Shown piece after piece: positions 39,532-48,425 of a DNA stretch of 64,000 nucleotides. The position numbers and the translations under genes are program-made. Origin of the DNA: 66-474 sp040255405 (GTDB lineage Bacteria > Pseudomonadota > Gammaproteobacteria > Xanthomonadales > Rhodanobacteraceae); assembly GCA_040255405.1 (NCBI GenBank), contig JBDZUX010000005.1:62001-126000 (forward strand), in the 5' to 3' direction. A model generated the notes under the pieces. It searched no databases, was not told the DNA's origin, and saw only the letters and a program-made list of their open reading frames with translations. Position 1 is the first letter of the stretch; every line of letters starts with the position of its first letter.

Positions 39532-40406
39532 CGCCGCTTGCGCCGCTGATAGGTGCGCACCGCGCGCAGGAAATCGATGCGGCGAAACGCCGGCCAAAGC
39601 ACGTCGCAGAAATAGAACTCGCTGTACGCCGCCTGCCAGATCAGGAATCCCGACAGCCGTTGCTCGCCGCTGGTACGGATGATGAAGTCCGGGTCCGGCA
39701 CGCCGCCGGTGTAGAGGAACCGCTCGATGTCGCCAGCCTTGAGGTCCGTCACCACCGATTCCAGCGAACGGCCTTCGGCGGCGGCGGCATGGAGCAGGCC
39801 CTTGACCGCGTCGGTGATTTCCTCGCGTCCGCTGTAGGCCAGCGCGATGGTCAGCATCATGCCATCGTGGCCTGCGGTGGAAAGTTCCAGCGCTTCGCTG
39901 GCAGCCACCACGCGCTCGGGCAGGCGGTCGCGCTGGCCGATGATCTTCACGCGGACGCGCCCGGATTTGAGACGCGGTTCCTCCAGCAACCGCGCGCTCT
40001 CGCGCACGAACAAATCCAGCAGGCACTCGACTTCGGCGGGCGAGCGGCCGAAGTTCTCGGTGCTGAAGACGTACAGCGTCACGTGCCGCACCTCGAGTTC
40101 GAGGCACCACTCCAGCACCTCGCGCAGCTTGTTGACGCCGTACTGGTGCCCGATCGTGGCCTCGAGACCGATGCCACGCGCGAAGCGGCGATTGCCATCG
40201 AGGATCAAGCCGATATGGGCCGGCACCTTCCCGGTCGCCACCTGGCGGGCGAGCGCACGCTCGTACCAGCGGTAGAGCGGATACAGCAGCGGTTGGAAGA
40301 TGCGCCAAGGGCGGCGGCGCAGGTCGGCATACGCGATTCGCAGCCAGCCGGGAACGGCCCCTCGCGTGCTTTCGGCCGCGAGCGGCTCGGAAATATTCGA
40401 ATTCAT
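39519..40406 (-). CDS. cis-Prenyltransferase (undecaprenyl diphosphate synthase-like)
   Basis: Condenses isopentenyl diphosphate with an allylic diphosphate in cis. Motifs: ILDGNRRFARG with the catalytic Asp70, GHQYGVNKL, FSTENFGRS, and RTSGEQRLSGFLIWQ. At 295 aa it has about 60 extra N-terminal residues compared with E. coli UppS (253 aa), including a short amphipathic/hydrophobic stretch. The usual uppS neighbours (frr, dxr, cdsA) are absent, so it is likely a second, accessory paralogue. A link to the pigment cluster is possible from position only. Confidence 0.85.
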   Translation of the reverse strand: MNSNISEPLAAESTRGAVPGWLRIAYADLRRRPWRIFQPLLYPLYRWYERALARQVATGKVPAHIGLILDGNRRFARGIGLEATIGHQYGVNKLREVLEWCLELEVRHVTLYVFSTENFGRSPAEVECLLDLFVRESARLLEEPRLKSGRVRVKIIGQRDRLPERVVAASEALELSTAGHDGMMLTIALAYSGREEITDAVKGLLHAAAAEGRSLESVVTDLKAGDIERFLYTGGVPDPDFIIRTSGEQRLSGFLIWQAAYSEFYFCDVLWPAFRRIDFLRAVRTYQRRKRRYGR

Positions 40407-40670
40407 GGCGGGGCATTGTATGCCGGCGCGCGCGAAGCGGAACATGACGGGTACCGCGCTTCGGGGCTGCGGGGCGCATCTGTTCACGTTCCGGCATCGG
40501 CGACAGCACGACGCCCAGCATCGGCCCCACGTCGCGAACCGGGTGCCGCCCCTTGAGGATGCAGGGGTTCGGCCTCACACATGGATCGAATGGCACCCAC
40601 GACCCTTCGTCGAGGCGAACCGTGCGGGCCGCCCACTGCGGCCAACGGACGGCCACCTGCGGAGTCGAGG

Positions 40671-41426
40671 ATGAGCGGGTTCGATTGGCTGCCCTGGCGA
40701 CGACCGCCGCCACCGATCGACGATGCGCTGTGGCGCGACGCACTGGCCGCATGCCCGCTGGCGCAACGGCTGGCACCGGACGTGCGCCAGCGGCTGCGGC
40801 TGTTCGCGGCGCATTTCCTGCAGCGCAAGCGTTTCTTTCCGATCGACACGAAACTGGATCCGATCCAGCGGTTGCTGATCGCGATGCAGGCGTGCGTGCC
40901 GGTGCTGAACTCGGGATTCCGGATGCTGCGCGGTTGGCAAAGCGTGGTCGTCTATCCCGGGGAATTCAGGGTGCGCCATCGCCACCACGACGACAGCACC
41001 GGCGTGGTGACCGAGCGCGACGAGGTGCTCAGCGGCGAGTCGTGGCAAGCCGGACCGCTGGTGTTGTCATGGGCCGCGGTACAACAGGACCTGCTGCAGC
41101 CCTGGGACGGATTCAACGTCGTCGTCCATGAAATCGCGCACAAGCTCGACATGCTGGACGGTCCACCCGACGGCGTGCCGCCGCTGCCGCGCGTAATCGG
41201 ATGGCGAAAGTGGATCGACGCGTTCCAGCGCGCCTACGATCGCCTTTCCGATGACGTCCAGCTCGGGCACGCCACCTTGATCGACCCCTACGCCGCGACC
41301 AATCCCGGCGAATACTTCGCGGTCGTGAGCGAATTGCACTTCTCCGATCCGCGCCGGCTCGGGCAAGCCGAATCCGAGGTCGCAGCGCTACTGCAAGCCT
41401 ATTACGGGCCGTCGCCGGCGCCGTGA
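40671..41426 (+). CDS. mtfA: MtfA-type zinc peptidase / Mlc regulator
   Basis: A 251-residue member of the MtfA family. The zinc-binding HEIAHKLDMLDG motif is intact and a downstream Glu in NPGEYFAVVSE supplies the third ligand. In E. coli MtfA has peptidase activity and binds the regulator Mlc, but whether Mlc is present here cannot be seen. The ATG at 40671 follows a GGAG-like leader and gives the family length. It stands alone, divergent from the cis-prenyltransferase. Confidence 0.9.
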   Translation: MSGFDWLPWRRPPPPIDDALWRDALAACPLAQRLAPDVRQRLRLFAAHFLQRKRFFPIDTKLDPIQRLLIAMQACVPVLNSGFRMLRGWQSVVVYPGEFRVRHRHHDDSTGVVTERDEVLSGESWQAGPLVLSWAAVQQDLLQPWDGFNVVVHEIAHKLDMLDGPPDGVPPLPRVIGWRKWIDAFQRAYDRLSDDVQLGHATLIDPYAATNPGEYFAVVSELHFSDPRRLGQAESEVAALLQAYYGPSPAP

Positions 41427-41453
41427 GGGTGTCGGGAGCCTGATGGCGCGGCG

Positions 41454-42371
41454 CTAGTCCAGCCGTGCCCATGCGCGCACCGGGAATGCCCCCATGCCGG
41501 CCGCGCGCATCGGTACCGCCGAAAAGCTCAAGCCTTCCGCCGGCAACGTGGCCAGCGACGCCAGGTTCTCGACGATCGGAATGCCCGCTGCCAACAGGAT
41601 GGAATGCGCGGGGCGTTCGGCGTCAGCCGTGTCGTCGATATTGAGCGCATCGATGCCGACCAGCCGCGCGCCCCGGTCGCGGAGCTGGAGCGCGGCCTCG
41701 CAGCCCAGAAACGGCCCACCCTCGGCATATGCCGGCGTACCCCAATGCGCGCTCCAACCCGTGTCGAGCAGCACGGCGCGGCCGCCGACATCGATGGCGC
41801 CGAGCGCGTGGCGATCGATGCAGCGTCCCCGCATGCCTTGCAAGTGAACCACCACGGCGTCGACATCGGCAATCGACGCCAGCGGCAACGCCGACACGTC
41901 GGGCCCGCCCGGATAGCGGTGGAACGGCGCGTCGATGGCGGTGCCGGAATTCGCCACCATGTCGATGCGCCCGATCTGGAAGCTGACGCCACTGGCGTAG
42001 CGCGCGCGGCTCTCGGCATGGCTGAGGTGATCGGTAATGCGCGGTGCCGGCAGGCCGGGATAGGCCGCCTCGCCGTCGCGCACGACGTGCGACAAGTCAA
42101 CGAGGTCGGCGCGGTCCATGATCGGCCCGGGCACCGGCCCGGCCTTGACCGGACGCTTGTGTGGCTCGGCGACGATGCGCTTGTTGAGGATGCGCACGCT
42201 GCCGACCATCAGCAACCGCAGGTCGCGCACGATGTAGTCCGCGAGTGCCCGGTCGTCGATGTCGTCGCCGTCGATGTCGAGGCGAAAGCCCTGCCCCTGG
42301 ATGCCGCCGCCATTGGAAAAATCGACTTCGAAGTCGAAACATGCCCGCTGGTCGCCACTGGTGTCCCGCAT
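41454..42371 (-). CDS. Cyclase-family (kynurenine-formamidase-like) protein with N-terminal extension
   Basis: A metal-dependent cyclase/formamidase-like hydrolase of 305 aa. Residues about 10-72 form a separate, acidic module (FSNGGGIQGQGFRLDIDGDD) before the cyclase domain begins (about 90). The usual metal motif HxGTHxDxPxH reads NSGTAIDAPFH (141-151): two His are replaced by Asn and Ala, while Asp147 and His151 remain. Some cyclase subfamilies vary here, so metal binding may differ rather than be lost. It is divergent from a LysR gene that probably controls it. Confidence 0.8.
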   Translation of the reverse strand: MRDTSGDQRACFDFEVDFSNGGGIQGQGFRLDIDGDDIDDRALADYIVRDLRLLMVGSVRILNKRIVAEPHKRPVKAGPVPGPIMDRADLVDLSHVVRDGEAAYPGLPAPRITDHLSHAESRARYASGVSFQIGRIDMVANSGTAIDAPFHRYPGGPDVSALPLASIADVDAVVVHLQGMRGRCIDRHALGAIDVGGRAVLLDTGWSAHWGTPAYAEGGPFLGCEAALQLRDRGARLVGIDALNIDDTADAERPAHSILLAAGIPIVENLASLATLPAEGLSFSAVPMRAAGMGAFPVRAWARLD

Positions 42372-42441
42372 GGAATGACTCCGCCTGGCCTGGATGCGCC
42401 CACTTTGCCCTTGCGCTAGGATTCACGAAAACGAATTTTTA

Positions 42442-42460
42442 TTTCATCAGCCATAAGAAA
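42442..42460. promoter_or_regulatory. Candidate LysR binding site between cyclase and lysR genes
   Basis: TTTC-N11-GAAA (42442-42460) is an interrupted palindrome of the T-N11-A kind bound by LysR proteins. It lies 4 bp before the lysR ATG in the 93-bp divergent region, where it could mediate self-repression and activation of the cyclase gene. Confidence 0.5.
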
Positions 42461-42464
42461 AACG

Positions 42465-43379
42465 ATGATCAGCGACCTGGATCTGGTGCGCACGTTCCTC
42501 GCCGTGGTCGAAGCCGGCTCGTTCACTGCGGCCGCGCCCGGCGTTTACCGCTCGCAGGCGGCGGTCAGCCAGCAAATCCGCCGGTTGGAATCCCAGGTTG
42601 GTGCGCGCTTGTTCGAACGCGGCCAGCGGGAGGTGACGCTGAGCCATGCGGGACGGCGGCTGCTGCCGCATGCCCGGCAACTGTTGAACGCGAGTGAGCA
42701 GGCGCATCTGGCGGCGCGTGGTACCGACCAGCGCCACATCCGGATCGGGATCCCCGACGACCTTGCCGGACTGGTGATGCCGGCACTCGCAAATCTGGCC
42801 AGCCACGACAGGACCCTCGCATTCGAGGTGGTGACCGGGTCCACCCGCGAGCTGCACGCATCGATGCCCGCGCGGCTGGAGATCGTGATCGGACTGGCGA
42901 TACCGCGGCTGCGGGACGGCGTCGAACTGGCACGCTTGCGCATCCGCTGGTTTGGGCGCTGGCGCGGCAGCAGCATTCCCTTGGCGCTGTGCACCGAAGG
43001 ATGCCTGCTGCGGCGCCAGGCACTGGCCGCGCTCGATCGCACAGGCCTGGCCTGGCACCTGTGCGTCGCCGCGACCAGCGTGGGCGTCGTGCAAGCCGCC
43101 GTTGCCGGCGGCATGGCGGTCGGACCGCTGTTGGAGGCCGTGGCCCCCGAGACCTTGCCTCGAGCCGAAGCGCTGCCGCCGCCGGGCGATATCGGCATGC
43201 GCATGTATGCCGATGGCCACATCGAACGGGCGTTGCTGGACAGGCTCTCGGACGCGATTCGCCAACGGGTGGCGTCCTGCACGCAAATCGGCGCCACCGC
43301 CCGAACGTTCGCGTCGGCTGGCCGGACTGGGCGCGGGCAGAACCGCTCGAGTGCGGCCCGCCGGCGTGCGCCGCGATGA
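42465..43379 (+). CDS. LysR-family transcriptional regulator
   Basis: A 304-residue regulator. The N-terminal helix-turn-helix (about 5-62) shows FLAVVEAGSFTAAA...SQAAVSQQIRRLESQVGARLF, typical of LysR. The C-terminal co-inducer domain has IRIGIPDDLAGLVMP and a AGGMAVGPLL segment. It lies head-to-head with the cyclase gene, the usual layout for a LysR and its target. The last 25 residues are Arg/Ala-rich and of low complexity, possibly a recent 3' extension. Confidence 0.9.
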   Translation: MISDLDLVRTFLAVVEAGSFTAAAPGVYRSQAAVSQQIRRLESQVGARLFERGQREVTLSHAGRRLLPHARQLLNASEQAHLAARGTDQRHIRIGIPDDLAGLVMPALANLASHDRTLAFEVVTGSTRELHASMPARLEIVIGLAIPRLRDGVELARLRIRWFGRWRGSSIPLALCTEGCLLRRQALAALDRTGLAWHLCVAATSVGVVQAAVAGGMAVGPLLEAVAPETLPRAEALPPPGDIGMRMYADGHIERALLDRLSDAIRQRVASCTQIGATARTFASAGRTGRGQNRSSAARRRAPR

Positions 43380-43394
43380 ACACGCGATGGCTTG

Positions 43395-44390
43395 TCAGCC
43401 GGCCTTCAACCAGCGTGCCGCATCCAGCGCGTAATAGGTCAGGACCGCGTCGGCGCCGGCGCGCTTGATCGACAGCAGCGCTTCCATCGCGCAGGCCTTT
43501 TCGTCGATCCAGCCATTGGCCCCGGCGGCCTTGAGCATCGCGTATTCGCCCGAGACCTGGTAGACGAAGGTCGGTGCGCCGAACCGGTCCTTCACGCGGC
43601 GCACGATGTCGAGATACGGCAGCCCCGGCTTCACCATTACCGCGTCGGCGCCCTCCTCGAGATCGAGTTGTACCTCGCGCAGGGCTTCGTCGGAATTGCC
43701 GACGTCCATCTGGTAGGTGTGCTTGGAGCCCTTGCCGAGCGATGCGGCTGAACCCACCGCGTCGCGGAACGGACCATAGAAGCTGGACGCGTACTTGGCC
43801 GAATAGGCGAGGATCCGCGTGTGGATCAAGCCGGCCGATTCCAGCGCCTGCCGGATCGCGCCGATCCGGCCGTCCATCATGTCCGACGGTGCCACGAAGT
43901 CCGCGCCCGCGCGCGCCTGGGACAACGCCTGCTGCACCAGCGCCGCGACGGTTTCGTCGTTCAGGATGTAGCCGGTGTCGTCGATCAGGCCATCCTGGCC
44001 GTGGGTGGTGAACGGATCGAGGGCGTCGTCGCAGATCACGCCCAGTTCCGGAAACCGCGATTTCAGCGCCCGCACCGCGCGCTGGACGAGACCATTGTCG
44101 TTGAAGGCCTCGCGCCCGTCGGGGGTTTTCCTGTCATCGTCCAGGTGCGGAAACAGCGCCAGCGCCGGCACGCCCAGTTCCTGCGCCTGTTCGGCCACCT
44201 TCAACAAGGCGTCGATCGACAGGCGGGCCACCCCCGGCATGGAAGCCACCGCGTCGCGCCTGTCGCCAGCGCCTTCCTGGACGAACACCGGCAGGATCAA
44301 ATCAGACGGACCCATCACGGTTTCGCGCATCAACGCGCGGGAGAATGCGTTGCGACGCATGCGGCGCATGCGGGTGGCGGGATAACTCAT
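43395..44390 (-). CDS. hemB: Delta-aminolevulinic acid dehydratase (porphobilinogen synthase)
   Basis: Condenses two 5-aminolevulinates into porphobilinogen. The 331-residue sequence keeps both Schiff-base lysines in conserved text (SAKYASSFYGPFRDA and VMVKPGLPYLD) and the PSDMMDGRIGAIR segment. At the metal-site position the sequence reads CDDALDPFTTHGQDG, with Cys retained once but Asp in place of later Cys, indicating the magnesium-dependent type rather than the zinc type. Overlaps nothing; convergent with lysR. Confidence 0.95.
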   Translation of the reverse strand: MSYPATRMRRMRRNAFSRALMRETVMGPSDLILPVFVQEGAGDRRDAVASMPGVARLSIDALLKVAEQAQELGVPALALFPHLDDDRKTPDGREAFNDNGLVQRAVRALKSRFPELGVICDDALDPFTTHGQDGLIDDTGYILNDETVAALVQQALSQARAGADFVAPSDMMDGRIGAIRQALESAGLIHTRILAYSAKYASSFYGPFRDAVGSAASLGKGSKHTYQMDVGNSDEALREVQLDLEEGADAVMVKPGLPYLDIVRRVKDRFGAPTFVYQVSGEYAMLKAAGANGWIDEKACAMEALLSIKRAGADAVLTYYALDAARWLKAG

Positions 44391-44699
44391 CAGGGGGATC
44401 CGGGCTGATCGAACTGCCTATTGTAACGAGCCGCGCACCGCGCAGAGCCGGTGGCCAGCAAGGCCGCGCCAGGATCCTTCGCGCAACGTGACGCCCGTCT
44501 CGGCTGCCGCCATGTCCATGGCATGAATCCTGCTGACTCAAGTCTGCCGCTGAAACGCCGATACAAAACACAAGCGGCGCAGTCATGTTCAGCTCAGGTG
44601 GTTGCAGTTAAATTACAGTTAATGCACAATCCGCTCCGTGTGATGTGGAACGTTTCGAAGGCAAAAACTTCAAACTGATCGCAATTCACTGAAATTGCC
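44391..44699. other. Divergent region between hemB and the SPFH gene, with CAGTTAA repeats
   Basis: 309 bp between divergent genes. The right part is AT-rich and holds two CAGTTAA copies 11 bp apart (44605-44611 and 44616-44622) overlapping a weak promoter, TTGCAG-17 bp-CACAAT (44602-44630). This could be an operator for the SPFH gene. On the left, TTGTAACG (about 44421) reads TACAAT on the minus strand and could be the hemB -10. No RNA or protein gene was seen. Confidence 0.5.
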
Positions 44700-45176
44700 A
44701 TGATTTCATCACTAACCATTGCCCTGATCCTGATGCTGGTAGCCACCATGGCCGTAACCAGCATCAAGCGCATTCCGGAAGGCCAGGTTTACACGCTGCG
44801 GCGGCTGGGCAAGCCGGCGGGCATCCTCACCGCGGGCACCCACGTGGTGGTGCCGCTGGTCGAGCGCGTCGCCCACAAGATCAGCATCACCGGTTACACG
44901 CTTGCCGTGGACGAGCGGTTGGAATCGGAGCACCCCGCCACGCCCGCCCTGCGCGGACGGATCTGGTGGCAGGTGCTGGACCCCGAGCGTGCCGACACCG
45001 TGATCGATCGCGCCGACGACTTGATCCGGTTGCGCCTGCGCGACGCGGTACAGGGCGCCGATGCGACCGACCCGGACCTGCGTTCACGCAACCTGCGCAT
45101 CAAGCAGACCTTGAATGGCAGCCTCCGCGAACGCGGGGTGCTGGTGACGCGGGTCGAACTCGACCTCGCCGCCTGA
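44700..45176 (+). CDS. Short SPFH/band-7 membrane protein
   Basis: A 158-residue protein with an N-terminal helix (about 4-20) and one band-7-like domain (about 25-150): RIPEGQVYTLRRLGKPAG, HVVVPLVERVAHKISI, and a ligated second half with SLRERGVLVTRVELDL. It lacks the coiled-coil tail of full slipins and stomatins. A role in membrane organisation is possible; the function is unknown. No strong Shine-Dalgarno is visible, and it is followed by a good terminator, so it is transcribed alone. Confidence 0.75.
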   Translation: MISSLTIALILMLVATMAVTSIKRIPEGQVYTLRRLGKPAGILTAGTHVVVPLVERVAHKISITGYTLAVDERLESEHPATPALRGRIWWQVLDPERADTVIDRADDLIRLRLRDAVQGADATDPDLRSRNLRIKQTLNGSLRERGVLVTRVELDLAA

Positions 45177-45203
45177 AAACCGGACCAGCCAGGGAGAAAC
45201 GGT

Positions 45204-45233
45204 GAGCCCGCCTTCGAGCGGGCTCCTGTTTTT
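45204..45233 (+). terminator. Intrinsic terminator after the SPFH gene
   Basis: GAGCCCGC-CTTCGA-GCGGGCTC (45204-45225) forms a perfect 8-bp stem with a 6-nt loop, followed by a run of five T (45229-45233). It ends the SPFH transcript before rsmG. Confidence 0.88.
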
Positions 45234-45257
45234 GTTGAAACCCCTCCGGGAGAAGCG

Positions 45258-45893
45258 ATGACCATGGAGCATCCTGCCGCGCTCGCGGAAAAACTCGCCG
45301 ATGGCCTGGCCGGGCTGCAGCTCAAGCTGCCGGAGGACGCGCAGGGGAAACTGCTGGCGTACCTCGATCTGCTGGCGCACTGGAACCGCGCCTACAACCT
45401 CACGGCCGTGCGCGATCGCGGAGAAATGATTCCGCGGCACCTGCTGGATTCACTGGCGGTGCTGCCGTTCGTGCAGGGCGCATCGCTGGCCGACATCGGC
45501 AGTGGCGCGGGCCTGCCGGGCATTCCGCTCGCGATAGCACGGCCCGCTCTCGCGGTGACGCTGATCGAAAGCAACGGCAAGAAGGCGCGATTCCTGCGCG
45601 AGGCCGCGCGCGCGCTGCCGCTCCCGAACGTCACGGTGGAACAGGTGCGGGCACAGGCCGCCACCGGCAGCTTCGACACCATCGTCGCGCGGGCATTTTC
45701 CGGCCTTGCCGACATGCTCGCGTGGGGCGGGCATCTGCTGGCCGGCGACGGTCGCTGGCTGGCGCTGAAAGGACGACCCGATCAGGATGAAATCGCGGGC
45801 ATTCCCGATGGTTTCCGGCTGGTCGCCGTGCACCCGGTTCGCGTTCCGGGCACGCAAGCCGAGCGCTGCGTGATCGAGCTGGCGCGGGGCTGA
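45258..45893 (+). CDS. rsmG: 16S rRNA (guanine-527-N7)-methyltransferase
   Basis: Methylates G527 of 16S rRNA with S-adenosylmethionine. The 211-residue sequence has HWNRAYNLTAVRD, the AdoMet-binding ADIGSGAGLPGIPLAI and LIESNGKKARFLRE. It lies upstream of parA-parB, its usual neighbours, although mnmG is not in the window. ATG with GGGAGAAG as ribosome-binding site. Confidence 0.95.
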   Translation: MTMEHPAALAEKLADGLAGLQLKLPEDAQGKLLAYLDLLAHWNRAYNLTAVRDRGEMIPRHLLDSLAVLPFVQGASLADIGSGAGLPGIPLAIARPALAVTLIESNGKKARFLREAARALPLPNVTVEQVRAQAATGSFDTIVARAFSGLADMLAWGGHLLAGDGRWLALKGRPDQDEIAGIPDGFRLVAVHPVRVPGTQAERCVIELARG

Positions 45894-46092
45894 GCAACGC
45901 AGCTCGGCCCATGGCCACTTTTTTCGAAGCCGGCTTTCGTGAGAAGTCAGGCCAGAGAGGGCCGTTCTGGTGTTGCGGACAAGGGAAACCCTGCTTGCCC
46001 CCAGAGTTCCACGCGGCAGCGATCAGGGATGATCGCACGACCATTCTGGTAGGCTAGTCCGCTCCCCGTTTACGTTCCAGCCGTTGCGAACC

Positions 46093-46965
46093 ATGACGCG
46101 CATCATCGCCATCGCCAACCAGAAGGGCGGCGTCGGCAAGACCACCACCGCCGTGAACCTGGCTGCCGCGCTGGCGGAGACCAGGCGCCGCGTGCTGTTG
46201 GTGGACCTCGATCCGCAGGGCAACGCAACTTCGTCGGCGGGCATCGACAAGCGCGCCGCCAAGCCCAACGGCTGCGAGGTATTGCTGGAGGAAGCGTCGA
46301 TCGAGGACGCCATCATCACCACCGAGGCCGGCTTCGACCTGCTGCCTGGCAATCGTGACCTGACCGCGGCGGAGATCAAGCTCGCCGACGCGATCGCCCG
46401 CGAACAGCGGCTCAAGGAACAGCTGGCCAAGCTGGGCGACCGCTACCAGATCGTCTTGATCGACTGCCCGCCCTCGCTGCACCTGCTCACGCTGAATGCC
46501 CTGGCCGCGGCGGACAGCGTGCTGATTCCGGTGCAGTGCGAATCGATGGCGCTGGAAGGCCTGACCGATCTGCTCGACACCGTCAAGGCCGTGCGCAAGC
46601 GGCTCAATCCGCAACTCGAAGTGGAAGGCCTGCTGCGGACCATGTTCGACGTGCGCACCGCGCTCGGCAATGATGTGTCGGCCGAACTCACCAAGCATTT
46701 CGGCGACAAGGTGCTGCATTCGGTGGTGCCGCGCAACGTGCGCCTCGCCGAAGCGCCCAGCCACGGCAAACCCATCAATCTTTACGACCGCGAATCGCGC
46801 GGCGCGATCGCGTACCTCGGCCTCGCCGGCGAAATGATCCGCCGCGTCGGCCTCGCACCCGCCCGCAGCGGCGGCGACATGCCGCCGTCCGAAAGTGCGC
46901 CGGCCAAACCCAATCCGCCCCCGCCGAATCCACCGCGCCCACCGATCATGAAGGTTTCCGCATGA
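46093..46965 (+). CDS. parA: ParA/Soj chromosome-partitioning ATPase
   Basis: A 290-residue Walker-type ATPase that drives chromosome segregation. The deviant Walker A KGGVGKTTT (residues 11-19) with the signature Lys is near the N-terminus; IDCPPSL supplies Walker B. The last 35 residues are Pro-rich, an unusual tail for ParA. ATGA overlap with parB. The TTG at 46084 is an alternative start but MTRIIAIANQ is canonical. Confidence 0.95.
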   Translation: MTRIIAIANQKGGVGKTTTAVNLAAALAETRRRVLLVDLDPQGNATSSAGIDKRAAKPNGCEVLLEEASIEDAIITTEAGFDLLPGNRDLTAAEIKLADAIAREQRLKEQLAKLGDRYQIVLIDCPPSLHLLTLNALAAADSVLIPVQCESMALEGLTDLLDTVKAVRKRLNPQLEVEGLLRTMFDVRTALGNDVSAELTKHFGDKVLHSVVPRNVRLAEAPSHGKPINLYDRESRGAIAYLGLAGEMIRRVGLAPARSGGDMPPSESAPAKPNPPPPNPPRPPIMKVSA

Positions 46966-47834
46966 GCGCCACCAAACGTCGGGGACTGGGTTCCCGCGAT
47001 CTCGACGTGTTGCTGGGCAATCCGGACGACGAGACCGCCAACGATGCGCCGGCGGGCGAAGCACTCAGCAATCTTCCGGTCGCATCGATCCGTTCCGGGC
47101 AATACCAGCCGCGCCACCATTTCGACGAAGCCGCGCTGGACGAATTGGCGGCTTCGATCAAGTCGCAGGGCCTGATCCAGCCGATCGTGGTGCGCGCGCT
47201 CGGCCGCGACCAGTACGAATTGATCGCCGGCGAACGCCGCTGGCGCGCGGCGAAGAAGGCCGGCCTTGCGGAAATCCCCGCAGTGGTGCGCGACATCCCG
47301 GCGCAGTCGGTGCTGGCGGTCGCCCTGATCGAAAACATCCAGCGCGAGGAATTGACGGCGCTGGAGGAAGCCCAGGCACTGCGCCGCCTGATCGACGAAT
47401 TCAAGCTGAGCCAGCAACAGGCGGCCGATGCGGTCGGCCGGTCACGCGCGGCGGTCGCCAACCTCCTGCGCCTGCTGGAATTGCCCGAAGCCATCCGCGA
47501 CCTGCTGGACGACGGCCGCATCGACATGGGCCACGCGCGCGCGTTGCTGACCCTGCCCGCGCCGCGTGCGATCGCGCTGGCCGAAAAGGCCGCCGACCAG
47601 GGCTGGTCGGTGCGCGAACTGGAGCAGGCGGTGCGGCTGGCGCAACTGCCGAAGTCGTCCGGCAAAAGCAAATCGCGCGACGTCGATCCCGACATCGCCG
47701 CGCTCGAACGCGAACTTTCGGACAACCTCGGTACCCGCGTCGAGATCGCGCACGGTCGTGGCGGACGCGGCAAGCTGACCATCCGCTACCACAGCGCGGA
47801 CGAGCTGGAAGGCATCCTCCAAAAGCTGCGCTGA
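46962..47834 (+). CDS. parB: ParB/Spo0J centromere-binding CTPase
   Basis: A 290-residue centromere-binding protein. The N-terminal CTPase domain has RSGQYQPRHHFDE, and GERRWRAAKKAGL (GERRxRA motif); the central helix-turn-helix is LSQQQAADAVGRSRAAVANLLRLL; the C-terminal dimer domain ends the protein. It pairs with parA. I saw no parS site (TGTTnCACGTGAAACA) in the neighbouring sequence, so its binding sites must lie elsewhere. Confidence 0.95.
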   Translation: MSATKRRGLGSRDLDVLLGNPDDETANDAPAGEALSNLPVASIRSGQYQPRHHFDEAALDELAASIKSQGLIQPIVVRALGRDQYELIAGERRWRAAKKAGLAEIPAVVRDIPAQSVLAVALIENIQREELTALEEAQALRRLIDEFKLSQQQAADAVGRSRAAVANLLRLLELPEAIRDLLDDGRIDMGHARALLTLPAPRAIALAEKAADQGWSVRELEQAVRLAQLPKSSGKSKSRDVDPDIAALERELSDNLGTRVEIAHGRGGRGKLTIRYHSADELEGILQKLR

Positions 47835-47891
47835 TTCGAATCCGCGTTGAGCCGCGCGTAAGCTGCGCAAGGTGGAAACGGTCTACTCCGC

Positions 47892-48425
47892 GTGAACCTG
47901 AGGCAACGCCAATTCGACGCGCTGGTGCACGCCCACGCGGGCGACCTGTACCGCTTCGCGTATTGGCTGTGCGGCGACCCGTCGCGCGCCGAAGACCTGG
48001 TGCAGGAAACCATGCTGCGCGCCTGGCGGGCGCTCGATTCGCTGCACGATGCGGCCGCCGCCAAGCCGTGGCTGCTGACGATCCTGCGGCGCGAGCACGC
48101 GCGCACCTTCGAGCGCAAGGCGCTCGATCTCACGATCCTCGACGATGGCCTGAAAGACAGCATCCCCGACGAGGCGGCCGGTGCCGATCCCGAACAGGCG
48201 GGCAGCGATGCCGAGCTGCGCGAAGCCATCATGAAACTCGAACCCAAATACCGCGAGCCGCTGCTGATGCAGGTACTCGGCGGCTTTTCCTGCGAAGAGA
48301 TCGCGGCCGAACTCGGCGTCAAACCCGGCGCGATCATGACCCAGTTGTTCCGCGCACGCCACAAACTGCGCAAATCGTTGTCGGGCGACGCCACCGGCCG
48401 GGAGTCCGCCCATGGAATGTCTTGA
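47892..48425 (+). CDS. ECF-family RNA polymerase sigma factor
   Basis: A 177-residue sigma factor. Region 2 (about 8-70) has LYRFAYWLCGDPSRAEDLVQETMLRAWRAL; region 4 (about 110-165) has LEPKYREPLLMQVLGGFSCEEIAAELGVKPGAIMTQLFRAR. The start is GTG. It overlaps the next gene by 14 bp, the usual sigma/anti-sigma coupling. The signal is not known. Confidence 0.9.
   Translation: MNLRQRQFDALVHAHAGDLYRFAYWLCGDPSRAEDLVQETMLRAWRALDSLHDAAAAKPWLLTILRREHARTFERKALDLTILDDGLKDSIPDEAAGADPEQAGSDAELREAIMKLEPKYREPLLMQVLGGFSCEEIAAELGVKPGAIMTQLFRARHKLRKSLSGDATGRESAHGMS

Noticed and set aside
44451..44678. A 75-codon open frame in the hemB/SPFH gap
   Set aside because: No ribosome-binding site, mixed composition and no recognisable domain; it overlaps the likely promoter of the SPFH gene.
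45894..46092. A parS site next to parAB
   Set aside because: No TGTTnCACGTGAAACA-like palindrome was found in the gap or in the nearby coding region.
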